From the IMG/VR virus record IMGVR_UViG_3300042887_004038, positions 1 through 41,431 of that record: a DNA stretch of 41,431 nt, one strand, 5' to 3'. This document shows, one piece after another, positions 23,987 through 31,601 of this stretch. Numbering within the stretch: the first letter of the stretch is position 1; each line of letters starts with the position of its first letter. The DNA is from a virus. The notes under the pieces were generated by a model. That model was not told the DNA's origin, did no database searches, and saw only the letters and a list, made by a program, of their open reading frames with translations. A program made the position numbers and the translations under genes.

Positions 23987-25387
23987 ATGTTTTTTTATAG
24001 TGAACAAATACCATCAATTGTCGTTCCGTTACATTTAACTTCTAGCTTCAATAGCTTAAGCTTTCCATCTACCTGTATCGGTACAAGTAGTTTATTAAGT
24101 GTTTATGTGTCGGCAGCACAACTATCTGGTTCAACAGTTGAAATAGTATCGGTTGGAGATGATTCTGACCAATTTGATCAAACACCTTTAAGCTTTGCTT
24201 TAACAGGCGGTGTAACAAGTCAAATAATTGATATCACTTTTACACCAACAAGTTGGGGTCTCAAAACAGCAACTGTTATATTGAGTGCCAGTAATGGTAG
24301 TGTTATAAACGTTTCGTTGGAAGGTATGGCAGCTGCTGTGCCATTGGTGTTAACGTCAAGTGTTAATTCACTTTCATTTGGAACAACAACTGTAAATACA
24401 ACTAGTTCTATGAATGTTGTTATTTCTGCTGGTGGTTTCACCAGTGTTGTAGAAACTGTAACCTTAAGCGATAATTCAAATCAATTTAGTTTCTCACCGG
24501 CTAGTATTGAATTAACCGGTAGTGGAACAAGCAAAACAGTTGCAGTGACTTATTCACCAACTATAACCGGCTCGGTAACCGGAACATTGACATTAAGTTC
24601 TAGTGGTGGCAATACAAAAAACATTTCATTATCAGGTGATACCGGTGTTGCTGCAACTTCTGTTGTTTTTAACAGGATGGCTGCAACTAATAACTGGTCA
24701 CCAAATTATGTTACACTAAATCTAACTGGCGCAATGGCTGGTGATTTGTTGGTAGTTTACGCTAGCCGCACTTCTCAAAATCAATATAACGTTCCGTATT
24801 GTCTTGTATCAAGTTCTGCTGGAAGTAATTGGCGTAACTTAGCAGATAATAAAATTGCCGCTGCAGCTTTTAATAGTTATAGTGGAGTATTGACAACTTA
24901 TTGGAACTGTAGTGGCAATAACAATGGAACTGTTGCAAACACATACTATGGAGAAGCTTTCGTAGATATGAAGCGTTTAACTGCAACAGATTTATCTGGT
25001 CTTGTTAAGGTTGGATGTTTTCAAGGAAATATCAATTATATGGTTATAAGAAATGTTAATTCTTATGATATTCTTAAAGATTCTTCTGGTGTAGCAATCA
25101 GTAAAATACTGCGACCTGACGGTAGTAGTGGTAATTATTCTTGGCCAGTTACTAATACAAATATAACAAATTCAACACAAAAACTGCTTATCGTTGGTAA
25201 ATTAGCATCTGGTGTTGCAAGTATTCCTGGCGTTTCAGATAGTTCAGCATATACTAGTACAAAACTGTTTGACGTCGGTGCTGCTCAATTAACCGGTTCA
25301 ACAGTGCCATTTAATCTTACAAGAACTGCTACAGAAGTAAACAATCGCTATCCTTTCGGTTCGTTTGTGGCAATAGTAATAAATTGA
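23987..25387 (+). CDS. ASH/Ig-like repeat protein, probable fibre or surface decoration
   Basis: 466 residues. Two tandem ~100-residue beta-sandwich units (about 15-117 and 118-215) each start with L-T-S-S-x-N-S-L-S-F and end in x-x-x-x-I-S-L-S-G-type strands, as in ASH/HYDIN 'choice-of-anchor' Ig-like domains. Residues 220-466 form a different beta-rich region with V-F-N-R-M-A and repeated S/T/N runs, perhaps a receptor-binding or anchoring part. GGAG site 11 bases upstream. Such domains decorate heads, tails or fibres of phages. The gene is flanked by cell-wall hydrolases and ends at its own terminator. Confidence 0.7.
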   Translation: MFFYSEQIPSIVVPLHLTSSFNSLSFPSTCIGTSSLLSVYVSAAQLSGSTVEIVSVGDDSDQFDQTPLSFALTGGVTSQIIDITFTPTSWGLKTATVILSASNGSVINVSLEGMAAAVPLVLTSSVNSLSFGTTTVNTTSSMNVVISAGGFTSVVETVTLSDNSNQFSFSPASIELTGSGTSKTVAVTYSPTITGSVTGTLTLSSSGGNTKNISLSGDTGVAATSVVFNRMAATNNWSPNYVTLNLTGAMAGDLLVVYASRTSQNQYNVPYCLVSSSAGSNWRNLADNKIAAAAFNSYSGVLTTYWNCSGNNNGTVANTYYGEAFVDMKRLTATDLSGLVKVGCFQGNINYMVIRNVNSYDILKDSSGVAISKILRPDGSSGNYSWPVTNTNITNSTQKLLIVGKLASGVASIPGVSDSSAYTSTKLFDVGAAQLTGSTVPFNLTRTATEVNNRYPFGSFVAIVIN

Positions 25388-25410
25388 TAGTATAATCTAT
25401 TTTATATTAT

Positions 25411-25440
25411 AAACCCGCCTGAAATATGGCGGGTTTTTTT
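25411..25440 (+). terminator. Rho-independent terminator
   Basis: AAACCCGCC (25411-25419) pairs with GGCGGGTTT (25428-25436) around an 8-base loop, followed by TTTT. Ends the ASH-domain gene. Confidence 0.9.
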
Positions 25441-25449
25441 TATGTAACA

Positions 25450-25510
25450 TTAAAACTTTATAAAATCAGCTGTATGATATAAGCCCACCCCAAACAAGAT
25501 AGGCTTATAT
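25450..25510 (+). promoter_or_regulatory. Possible promoter and inverted repeat before the lysozyme
   Basis: TTAAAA (25450-25455), 17 bases, TATGAT (25473-25478) is a weaker promoter. A 9-bp inverted repeat ATATAAGCC (25477-25485) / GGCTTATAT (25502-25510) overlaps the downstream edge and could bind a regulator. Confidence 0.4.
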
Positions 25511-25580
25511 TTTGAAAAAGTTAATATTATTAATATTCTTGACCATATTTATAAAAAGCGATTCATTGGAGACTCTAAAT

Positions 25581-26045
25581 ATGGCAGAAAAAATAACAAA
25601 AGTTTCAAAAGAAGCTTTGATTCTTATAAAGAAGTTTGAAGGTTTCTGTGCACAACCATATCTTTGTCCAGCAGCGGTGCCAACTATTGGTTACGGTGCA
25701 ACATTTTATGAAAATGGAACAAAAGTAAAATTAGAAGATCCACCAATCACAGAAGAAAGAGCAACTCAGCTTCTTCAAAATGTATTAAAAACATTTGAAA
25801 AACATGTTGATTCGTATTCAAGAGATGATATAACTCAACATCAGTTTAACGCTCTTGTGTGCTTTGCTTATAATGTTGGTGTGGGCGCATTAAAATCCTC
25901 TACACTGCTTAAATTGGTGAACACCAATCCAAGTAACCCATTAATCAAGAACGAGTTTCTGAAGTGGAATAAAGCTGCGGGAAAGGTGTTAAAAGGTTTA
26001 ACAACTCGCAGACAAGCAGAAGCAGAACTCTATTTTAAAAACTAA
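25581..26045 (+). CDS. T4-type lysozyme (GH24)
   Basis: From ATG 25581 (GGAG ahead) the protein has 155 residues. The catalytic pattern is E20-G-F-x6-C29-x5-T35, i.e. E-8-C-5-T, where T4 has E-8-D-5-T; cysteine at this place is a known variant in the E-8-D/C-5-T family. T-I-G-Y-G follows, and QFNALVCFAYNVG with a C-terminal TTRRQAEAELY match GH24 lysozymes. It cleaves peptidoglycan glycan chains during lysis. A longer TTG-started version (25512) would add a hydrophobic stretch LKKLILLIFLTIFIKS, a possible signal-anchor-release segment. Confidence 0.87.
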   Translation: MAEKITKVSKEALILIKKFEGFCAQPYLCPAAVPTIGYGATFYENGTKVKLEDPPITEERATQLLQNVLKTFEKHVDSYSRDDITQHQFNALVCFAYNVGVGALKSSTLLKLVNTNPSNPLIKNEFLKWNKAAGKVLKGLTTRRQAEAELYFKN

Positions 26046-26066
26046 TTATTGGTGGTAGGTATTTTT

Positions 26067-27239
26067 ATGAAATTTGAAAGAAAAGTTAATGTTGGCATTA
26101 CAGTTTTGGTTGATAAGCCAAACGATTCTTTGTTTACGAATGGTATTCGCCAAAACGTTATTACATTAAGAGATGTTTATGAAAAATGTCGTAATGTTGA
26201 AAACGCTTATATAATAAACACAGCATCAGAAAAGATTCCATTAGACACAACAGGTCCATGGAAAGATTATGCTAAGCATATGATAAGTCTTGATGAAGCA
26301 AAAGAAAAATGTGATCTTATTGTTGTAGGTCAAGGTTCAATGCATCGTGATCGTTATCGCGATTTCAAGAAGCTTGGCAAAAAAATTGTTAAACAAATCA
26401 TGGGCGCTGAATTATCAGTCTTTAATGAAACTGTTTTATTTAAACCAAACGAAGAAGCAAGAAATATCTATTTAAGAAACTCAGGAACGGTTAGTGCTGT
26501 TTGGTTATCTCCTCACTTCTTTGATAGAGATAGATACTTGTTTGAAGCACAATATGGTTGCCCAACTTATATTGGTCCCTATATTTGGGATCCAAGATTT
26601 ATTGAAGAACACGCAAGATTGTTAAATGCTTCAAATCCAAAAGACTTTCCAGGAAAATATACACCATCTGGATTAAAGCAAAAACGTATTTCAACAATGG
26701 AACCAAATATCAATATGGTGAAAACCAGCTTGGTTCCTATCATAACCACAGAACTTTTCTATAGAAAAAATCCTGATTTATTAGAAAGATTAAATGTGTT
26801 TTGTGGAGAAAAGATTAAAACAAAACCAGACATGGTAACATTTGTAAAAGAACTTGATAGTTATCTTGCTAAAAAAATGTTCTTTGAAGCAAGATATCCA
26901 ATGACTTGGACTTTACAAAAACATACAGATATTGTTTTAAGTCATCAAAACCAATGTGAATTAAATTATGTATACCTTGATGCTTCTTGGCTTGGTTATC
27001 CTGTTATTCATAACAGTCCATTCATGAAAGAGCTTGGTTGGTATTACAATGAAAATGATGTTGTAAAAGCTGTAGAGCATTTAGCATATGTTGCTGAAAA
27101 CTTTGATGATAATGAATATCTTAACGATGAGTATCTTAAAAAATCACGTGAATTCTCGTACCGTTATATGGTAGACAATCCAGAAAATGTTCGTGGCTAT
27201 GAAAGATTGATTGAATTGGCAATGGACAGTAAAATATAA
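26067..27239 (+). CDS. DUF2827-like GT-B glycosyltransferase
   Basis: From ATG 26067 (GGTAGG ahead) the product has 390 residues. It starts VNVGITVLVDKPNDSLFTNGIRQNVI, close to the start of the DUF2827 family, and has VVGQGSMHRDR and a C-terminal sugar-nucleotide-binding-type half (LSHQNQCELNYVYLDASWLGYP, then VIHNSP). DUF2827 proteins are predicted GT-B glycosyltransferases that modify surface polysaccharide or, in phages, perhaps virion proteins or host receptor sugars. Substrate not readable. It lies between the lysozyme and a tiny basic gene with no separate promoter seen. Confidence 0.65.
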   Translation: MKFERKVNVGITVLVDKPNDSLFTNGIRQNVITLRDVYEKCRNVENAYIINTASEKIPLDTTGPWKDYAKHMISLDEAKEKCDLIVVGQGSMHRDRYRDFKKLGKKIVKQIMGAELSVFNETVLFKPNEEARNIYLRNSGTVSAVWLSPHFFDRDRYLFEAQYGCPTYIGPYIWDPRFIEEHARLLNASNPKDFPGKYTPSGLKQKRISTMEPNINMVKTSLVPIITTELFYRKNPDLLERLNVFCGEKIKTKPDMVTFVKELDSYLAKKMFFEARYPMTWTLQKHTDIVLSHQNQCELNYVYLDASWLGYPVIHNSPFMKELGWYYNENDVVKAVEHLAYVAENFDDNEYLNDEYLKKSREFSYRYMVDNPENVRGYERLIELAMDSKI

Positions 27240-27249
27240 GGAGATATAT

Positions 27250-27351
27250 ATGGGTAAAGGTCAAGAAAAAACTAACAATAATAATAAACAAAAATTGACA
27301 ACAAAAGAAAAACAGGAAAAGAAAAAGGAAAAGAAAGAAGGAAAGAGATAA
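27250..27351 (+). CDS. Tiny lysine/glutamate-rich protein (33 aa)
   Basis: ATG 27250 sits 7 bases after AAGGAGAT, one of the best ribosome sites in the window, in the gap after the glycosyltransferase. The product is a very charged helix (MGKGQEKTNNNNKQKL then TTKEKQEKKKEKKEGKR). Function unknown. It could be a nucleic-acid-binding or anti-host peptide, or simply a translated leader. Confidence 0.6.
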   Translation: MGKGQEKTNNNNKQKLTTKEKQEKKKEKKEGKR

Positions 27352-27392
27352 TTTTTATACTTTAATCATTCTGCCTGCTTGTCAGTTTCGTT

Positions 27393-27435
27393 GATCCGTG
27401 GTATGCTTCCAAAGCGCCACGGATCTCGCTTTTTA
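27393..27435 (+). terminator. Terminator-like hairpin
   Basis: GATCCGTGG (27393-27401) pairs with CCACGGATC (27417-27425), with a small inner GCTT/AAGC stem, followed by TCGCTTTTT. The rest of the 27352-27507 gap shows nothing convincing. Confidence 0.72.
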
Positions 27436-27507
27436 ATGACATACTTATGATTTCATTTTATTCCTAGAAATTTACAACTGAATGCAGCAAAAGAAAGTCG
27501 GTGATAA

Positions 27508-27735
27508 ATGACTAATCGTTTCCAAGACCAACCTTGGCATATCAAACTTTGGCGATTTAGGTGGTATTTGAGGATCCCACTTGATACAATTAGATATCGT
27601 TACAAAAGTAGATTTAGTGATGGAGAATGGAAAAAGGCTTATAGTTTAGCCATTGGTGATGCTCAGTATAAAATGAAGTGGTTTTATACTTTAGAAGAAG
27701 CAAGAGAAAAACTTGCAAAGAAGAGGAAGAAGTGA
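27508..27735 (+). CDS. Small PW-H/Y-IKLWRxRWY family protein, copy 1
   Basis: 75 residues: RFQDQPWHIKLWRFRWYLRIP, then a helix AYSLAIGDAQYKMKWFYTLEEA and a basic tail. The same architecture recurs 440 bases downstream (28174-28428), so these are paralogues. I have seen this short 'QPWxxKLWRxRxYxxIP ... AxSxAxxxAQxxMxWxYT' family in several phages without a known function. Overlaps the next gene by four bases. Confidence 0.7.
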   Translation: MTNRFQDQPWHIKLWRFRWYLRIPLDTIRYRYKSRFSDGEWKKAYSLAIGDAQYKMKWFYTLEEAREKLAKKRKK

Positions 27736-27920
27736 AAATTATTATTGCTGGAACAAGAAATTTTACTGTAAACTTTACTGATACAAATTTTTATCTGTTG
27801 AGTTATAATTTTAATGGTAAATATATTAATGATACTTCGTATCCTATCTATCCTGTCCTGTATCAGGATCAGTTCGGAGAAACTTATGCGAAATATGTTA
27901 CGAAAATTGGTGAGAAATGA
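27732..27920 (+). CDS. Hypothetical small protein (GTG start)
   Basis: From GTG 27732 (overlapping the upstream TGA, AGAGG upstream) the product has 62 residues beginning with KIIIAGTRNF, a strand-loop that looks like the start of an SLOG/Rossmann-type nucleotide fold, but the protein is too short to be a complete one. It ends with a four-base overlap to the next gene. An ATG 54 bases earlier would put 18 residues inside the previous gene and is unlikely. Confidence 0.55.
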   Translation: MKIIIAGTRNFTVNFTDTNFYLLSYNFNGKYINDTSYPIYPVLYQDQFGETYAKYVTKIGEK

Positions 27921-28177
27921 ATAATAGAAAACTGTCTCCTTTTGGTGATTTAGAAGAAAATACCGACATAGAAAAACTATTTTCTGCTTTAGCTAAATCA
28001 ATTGATGCCTTTGGTAGAGAACACGGTAAAAAAGGCACAACTGGTGGTTTTTCTGGACCATTTGCTATGCGTATTATGTCTTCTCTGCAAAAATATATTG
28101 ATGGAGAAGATATACAAGTTGTTTGTGATCGTTTGTTATCAAATGAGCAACTAAATAAAAAGAAGCAGGCTAAATGA
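27917..28177 (+). CDS. Hypothetical protein
   Basis: 86 residues, mostly helical, with a glycine-rich GKKGTTGGFSGPF turn near the middle. Four-base overlap with the gene before (ATGA) and with the gene after. No family recognised. Part of the same coupled operon. Confidence 0.65.
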   Translation: MNNRKLSPFGDLEENTDIEKLFSALAKSIDAFGREHGKKGTTGGFSGPFAMRIMSSLQKYIDGEDIQVVCDRLLSNEQLNKKKQAK

Positions 28178-28428
28178 GTAAACAAGACAGATTCCAGTAT
28201 CAGCCTTGGTATATTAAACTTTGGCGCTATAGGTGGTATTTGCTAATACCACTTGACATTTTCAAAATGTGGCTCTACAATAAAACAAGCAAAGATTTTA
28301 TACCTCCAAACCCATATTCTCTTCAAAATTATTGCGATATAGCAATCAGTTCGGCACAAATCAAAATGAAATGGGTATATGACTTTGAAGATCTGACCTT
28401 TCGCCGACCTAAAAACAAGAAAGAATAA
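28174..28428 (+). CDS. Small PW-Y-IKLWRxRWY family protein, copy 2
   Basis: 84 residues: RFQYQPWYIKLWRYRWYLLIP, then an insertion, then IAISSAQIKMKWVYDFED. It is a paralogue of the product of 27508-27735, with ~10 extra residues between the two shared blocks. Origin by duplication is likely. A consensus promoter lies within it. Confidence 0.7.
   Translation: MSKQDRFQYQPWYIKLWRYRWYLLIPLDIFKMWLYNKTSKDFIPPNPYSLQNYCDIAISSAQIKMKWVYDFEDLTFRRPKNKKE
28253..28281 (+). promoter_or_regulatory. Intragenic consensus promoter candidate
   Basis: TTGACA (28253-28258), 17 bases, TACAAT (28276-28281), inside the second PW-Y-IKLWR gene. It would transcribe the following hypothetical, membrane and ThyX genes. 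Chance cannot be excluded since the sequence is also coding. Confidence 0.5.
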
Positions 28429-28431
28429 GCT

Positions 28432-28650
28432 ATGAATGCTCTTTATCGTATTTTAGAACAACAAACTGAAAAACTTCGCCTACAAAACAAAGAACTTATT
28501 GATTTTGTAAAAATGACACAAGTCATAGCTTCACATCTTATTCAAGATCAGGATGTTGTTGGCTATGGTAGACAAGCAACACAAGATTTGCTAGATGAAG
28601 CAAATGTACTGTGTAAGGCACACAATATTACTTGGGATGTGAAAAAATGA
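28432..28650 (+). CDS. Hypothetical coiled-coil protein
   Basis: 72 residues, N-terminal amphipathic helix (LYRILEQQTEKLRLQNKELIDF), C-terminal helix ATQDLLDEANVLCKAHNI. Three bases after the previous stop. Four-base overlap with the next start. No family recognised. Confidence 0.65.
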   Translation: MNALYRILEQQTEKLRLQNKELIDFVKMTQVIASHLIQDQDVVGYGRQATQDLLDEANVLCKAHNITWDVKK

Positions 28651-28832
28651 AAAACGATGGTCTTATTATGTTTTTGATTGGATTATTGGTTGGTGGTTTT
28701 GTGATCACAGTATGGTGTATCAAAGAAATACCGGTGCAAAGACAAATTATAATTGAAGGTGCCTGTGGAACTTGTCAAGAACGTGGCAAGATCTGTGGAG
28801 AATATGTTTGCTCAAAGGATGGCTGGAAATGA
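28647..28832 (+). CDS. Small membrane protein with cysteine-rich tail
   Basis: 61 residues from ATG 28647 (overlapping the preceding TGA). Residues ~5-25 are a single membrane helix (LIMFLIGLLVGGFVITVWCI). The tail CGTCQERGKICGEYVC has four cysteines spaced like a small metal- or disulfide-stabilised knot. Orientation is probably N-in. Lies directly before thyX with a four-base overlap. Role unknown. Confidence 0.6.
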   Translation: MKNDGLIMFLIGLLVGGFVITVWCIKEIPVQRQIIIEGACGTCQERGKICGEYVCSKDGWK

Positions 28833-29443
28833 ATAACAGTGTTCAACTTATTGGAACTTATGGATCAGATGAAATCATGGCAATGTCTGCTTGGACAAGC
28901 ACAAGTAGAGAACTAACAGAAGAAAAAGTAAATCGTATTCCTGCTCTTCTAAAAATGTTGGCCGATAACAACCACGAGACTCCGTTTGAGAAATCATCAT
29001 TACATTTTTTGGTAACATCTGAAATCGCTTCGCATATCCACGCAATCAAACATCGCATTGGTGTATCAATCAACTGTGAAAGTGCGAGATATAAAGAACT
29101 AAAAGAAGACAAGTATTATATTCCAGAAGATTGGTCACAGGAAGAACAAAAATTATTACAAGAGCACTGTGAACAATCACTTACAAGATATCACGAAAGT
29201 CTGGCAAGATTGACACCGGTTCTTGGTAGGAAACGAGCAAAAGAAAGTGCTCGGTTTTATCTACCATATGCTACTCAAATCACTTATGACGTAATGTTCA
29301 ATATGCGTTCATTTGTTCACTTTCAGCGTCTTCGTAATAGTGAACACGCACAAGTAGAGATCCGTGAGATATCTGCTGAAATGCTGCGTCTTGTAAAAGA
29401 AAAACCAGAGTTTCAACATACTCTTACTGCTTTTGGACTATAA
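28829..29443 (+). CDS. thyX: Flavin-dependent thymidylate synthase
   Basis: From ATG 28829 the protein has 204 residues. The ThyX signature is present in a modified form: K74-H-R-I-G-V-S-I-N-C-E-S-A-R-Y, against the usual RHRxxSxNExSxRY. RSFVHFQRLRNSEHAQVEIR matches the conserved second half that binds dUMP and FAD. It converts dUMP to dTMP with NADPH and flavin. dUTPase and a deaminase-like gene in the same region would supply dUMP. An upstream ATG at 28772 lies inside the previous gene. Confidence 0.88.
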   Translation: MNNSVQLIGTYGSDEIMAMSAWTSTSRELTEEKVNRIPALLKMLADNNHETPFEKSSLHFLVTSEIASHIHAIKHRIGVSINCESARYKELKEDKYYIPEDWSQEEQKLLQEHCEQSLTRYHESLARLTPVLGRKRAKESARFYLPYATQITYDVMFNMRSFVHFQRLRNSEHAQVEIREISAEMLRLVKEKPEFQHTLTAFGL

Positions 29444-29460
29444 ATAATGGAAATATTAGG
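29435..29460 (+). repeat. 26-bp direct repeat, copy 1
   Basis: Twenty-six bases running across the thyX stop and the first ATG after it, from GGACTATAAATAATGG to AATATTAGG. Recurs exactly at 29648-29673. Confidence 0.9.
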
Positions 29461-29467
29461 AGAAAAA

Positions 29468-29656
29468 ATGGATGAAAAAGAAACAAAATATCATAAAGAT
29501 ATGTCAGAAATGATAGATAAATTGGAAAATATGAACAAATCAATCAATCCAGATGATAGAAAACAACTTGAAGAATTTGTTCAGTGTGTTGTGGAAATAC
29601 GAAAAAAAATGGAAGAAAGGAAGAAAGATATTCTTGAAATTATAAAAGGACTATAA
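29468..29656 (+). CDS. Small coiled-coil protein inside a repeat-bounded cassette
   Basis: ATG 29468, with AGGAG 8 bases upstream, encodes 62 residues, almost all charged helix (KYHKDMSEMIDKLENMNK; MEERKKDILEIIKGL). An earlier ATG at 29447 is part of the direct repeat and lacks a ribosome site. The gene is enclosed by the 26-bp repeats, so it may have been inserted by recombination. Function unknown. Confidence 0.6.
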   Translation: MDEKETKYHKDMSEMIDKLENMNKSINPDDRKQLEEFVQCVVEIRKKMEERKKDILEIIKGL

Positions 29657-29673
29657 ATAATGGAAATATTAGG
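29648..29673 (+). repeat. 26-bp direct repeat, copy 2
   Basis: Exact second copy of 29435-29460. It holds the start codon of the PQ-loop gene, just as copy 1 holds an ATG right after thyX. Confidence 0.9.
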
Positions 29674-29929
29674 TTGGATTGGTGGTCTTTGTCTTGCTGT
29701 CTGCGCTTTTCCACAGGCAATAAAAGTACATAAAGAAAAAAACGCAGATGGCACAAGTCACGTTATGTTATGGCTGTGGATGATAGGTGAGATCAGTACT
29801 TTATTATATGTCGTTTTTGCAAATTTTTCTTACCCATTATTCATAAACTATTCGCTAAACATTGTTTTCGTTGTCGTGATATTCTATTACAAATATTTAT
29901 ATGGAAAAATTAGAAAAACTAAATTATGA
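29660..29929 (+). CDS. PQ-loop / SemiSWEET-like membrane protein
   Basis: 89 residues, three membrane helices (about 3-20, 38-55, 62-80) with A-F-P-Q-A in the first helix, the PQ motif of SWEET/MtN3 transporters. K-x-x-K and D-G-T-S-H loop residues and W-L-W-M-I-G-E-I fit the bacterial SemiSWEET pattern. SemiSWEETs act as dimers and carry sugars. Role in a phage is open. Overlaps the next gene by 29 bases. Confidence 0.8.
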   Translation: MEILGWIGGLCLAVCAFPQAIKVHKEKNADGTSHVMLWLWMIGEISTLLYVVFANFSYPLFINYSLNIVFVVVIFYYKYLYGKIRKTKL

Positions 29930-30659
29930 CACGGTAATTCTTGGCGGAACATTAGAAGCACTTATACACAGTTATGTTGAGGGTTTGCCACTAATAATGG
30001 TAAATCCTCAAATACCTTTTTATAGAGATGTTGATCCTCTCGGTGCTAATAAAGCAAGGATATGGAGAAAACTCAGTTATTATTTATCTTATGCAGGATT
30101 AAATCCTATTGGTCAAAAAGCTGGCAGTTATAGACTTGACGATGACAATGTCGTTACAGTGTTTGGAAAAACAGCATACAAGGTAGAAATCCATAATAAA
30201 GAACTGATTAGATATGATCAGGCTCAGAATACAGAAAAATTAAGGGTATTTGATTATATTAAGATTGAAAATATACAATTACCAGATATAGAAATAATAA
30301 ATAAAATTAACATCAACGATGACTTCATCAATAATTTTTATACAATGATAGAGGGAAGAGCTACTGAAGTTGCTGCTATTTCTTCTCTAACACAAAAACA
30401 ATTAAATGATGAAAGATATAGCGAAGTTTATGCTCGCTTAAAAGCAACAGAAATATTGAAACATCACGGAATTATTGGTAGAGTAGAACAACTAAAAAAA
30501 GGTTGCAGAACTCACAAAATAAAAACAACAACTCTTAAAAGAGAAGTATTGTTTGATACGCAACAACAAGAAGACAAGATATTGATGGAAAGAAAACAAA
30601 CAAAAAGTTCATTAATGAAAAAAGTAACAGATATGTTAGGAAATCCATATGTTGACTGA
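29901..30659 (+). CDS. Rossmann-start protein of unknown function
   Basis: 252 residues. Starts with YDTVILGGTLEALIHSYVEGLPL and a M-V-N-P-Q-I-P-F strand, which resembles the first beta-alpha-beta of FAD/NAD-binding enzymes, but the usual GxGxxG is reduced to GGTLEA. The rest is helical and charged. It overlaps the nucleotidyltransferase-like gene by 11 bases, so the two are co-translated and probably act together. No clear ribosome site. Could be a dinucleotide-binding partner or an unrelated protein. Confidence 0.6.
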   Translation: MEKLEKLNYDTVILGGTLEALIHSYVEGLPLIMVNPQIPFYRDVDPLGANKARIWRKLSYYLSYAGLNPIGQKAGSYRLDDDNVVTVFGKTAYKVEIHNKELIRYDQAQNTEKLRVFDYIKIENIQLPDIEIINKININDDFINNFYTMIEGRATEVAAISSLTQKQLNDERYSEVYARLKATEILKHHGIIGRVEQLKKGCRTHKIKTTTLKREVLFDTQQQEDKILMERKQTKSSLMKKVTDMLGNPYVD

Positions 30660-31584
30660 TATAGAAGACGGCAAAAAAGATGTTAATACGTTTCACTTGG
30701 CAGGAATAATTCCTATTGCTGGACAGAAACTTGATTTTAAATTTCCATGGCATGACTCCCTTATGCCTGTTGCTGATAATTTAACAGCAGTAGAAAACGC
30801 CGTCCTTCAATGTACTTATGCTGGGTGTGAAAGTATATGGATCGTTGCTCATCGTGAAATGCAGCCTATTTTACGCGATAGAATAGGTGATTGGATATTT
30901 GAGTATGGTTCACTACTTCAATCACGATTTAAAGAAAGAATGGCGAGTGAACAAGTTAGAGAAACCTCAATATATTATGTTCCAATCCATCCAAAAGATC
31001 GTGATAAACGAGATTGTTTAGCGTGGAGTGTAATATATGGTTCTCTCAGAGCTTTTCACATTTCAAAAACAATTAGTTCATGGGTGGTACCCGACAAATA
31101 TTTCGTTTCATTTCCATATGGTATTGTGCCCCTTGATTCAATCTATAAAAGTCGTTCTCTGATAAGTTCTCCAAAGAATTTTTATATGCAACATGATGGA
31201 AAGACCATACGAGATGGAGAATACTTACCTTTCACTTTTGATAAAGAAGATTTTAAAAAGTTCCGCAGAGTCATAAGATCCGAAGGGACAGGAGTGTTTA
31301 CTGATTTTCAAATTGACAAAGTAACAAAAAATATAACAGAAACAAGACTACCAGCAAACCAACAATACAGTGCCCGATCCTTTACACTTGACAAGGTGTT
31401 CGGGTGTGCTACCCTAGAGGGGAACAACGTAGGTCAAGCTGCATGGTATTCTCGCATAGATTCTTGGAAAAACTATCAAGAATTCATGCGTTCGGAAAAT
31501 AGTAGACTGGTTTATAGACCGTCATTTTTTAAATATCATGAATGGAGTCCCATCGCTGTGGACAAAGATGATTTAGAGGAGTAA
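30649..31584 (+). CDS. Nucleotidyltransferase-like protein
   Basis: 311 residues with an N-terminal A-G-I-I-P-I-A-G-Q-K-L-D-F-K-F-P-W-H-D-S-L-M-P-V segment, like the nucleotide-binding start of sugar nucleotidyltransferases, then GCESIWIVAHREM. The long remainder (PIHPKDRDKRDCLAWS, then SWVVPDKYFVSFPYGIVP) is conserved-looking but not assigned. It would activate a sugar or similar compound. TAGGAA 8 bases ahead of ATG. Possible link to surface glycosylation or DNA modification, not shown. Contains a possible promoter near its end. Confidence 0.55.
   Translation: MLTDIEDGKKDVNTFHLAGIIPIAGQKLDFKFPWHDSLMPVADNLTAVENAVLQCTYAGCESIWIVAHREMQPILRDRIGDWIFEYGSLLQSRFKERMASEQVRETSIYYVPIHPKDRDKRDCLAWSVIYGSLRAFHISKTISSWVVPDKYFVSFPYGIVPLDSIYKSRSLISSPKNFYMQHDGKTIRDGEYLPFTFDKEDFKKFRRVIRSEGTGVFTDFQIDKVTKNITETRLPANQQYSARSFTLDKVFGCATLEGNNVGQAAWYSRIDSWKNYQEFMRSENSRLVYRPSFFKYHEWSPIAVDKDDLEE
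31388..31415 (+). promoter_or_regulatory. Intragenic promoter candidate
   Basis: TTGACA (31388-31393), 16 bases, TACCCT (31410-31415) with TG ahead as an extended -10. The surrounding GC-rich style resembles the intergenic promoters. It lies 190 bases before the next gene. Confidence 0.35.
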
Positions 31585-31601
31585 TTACTTTTGGAGGAAT
31601 T

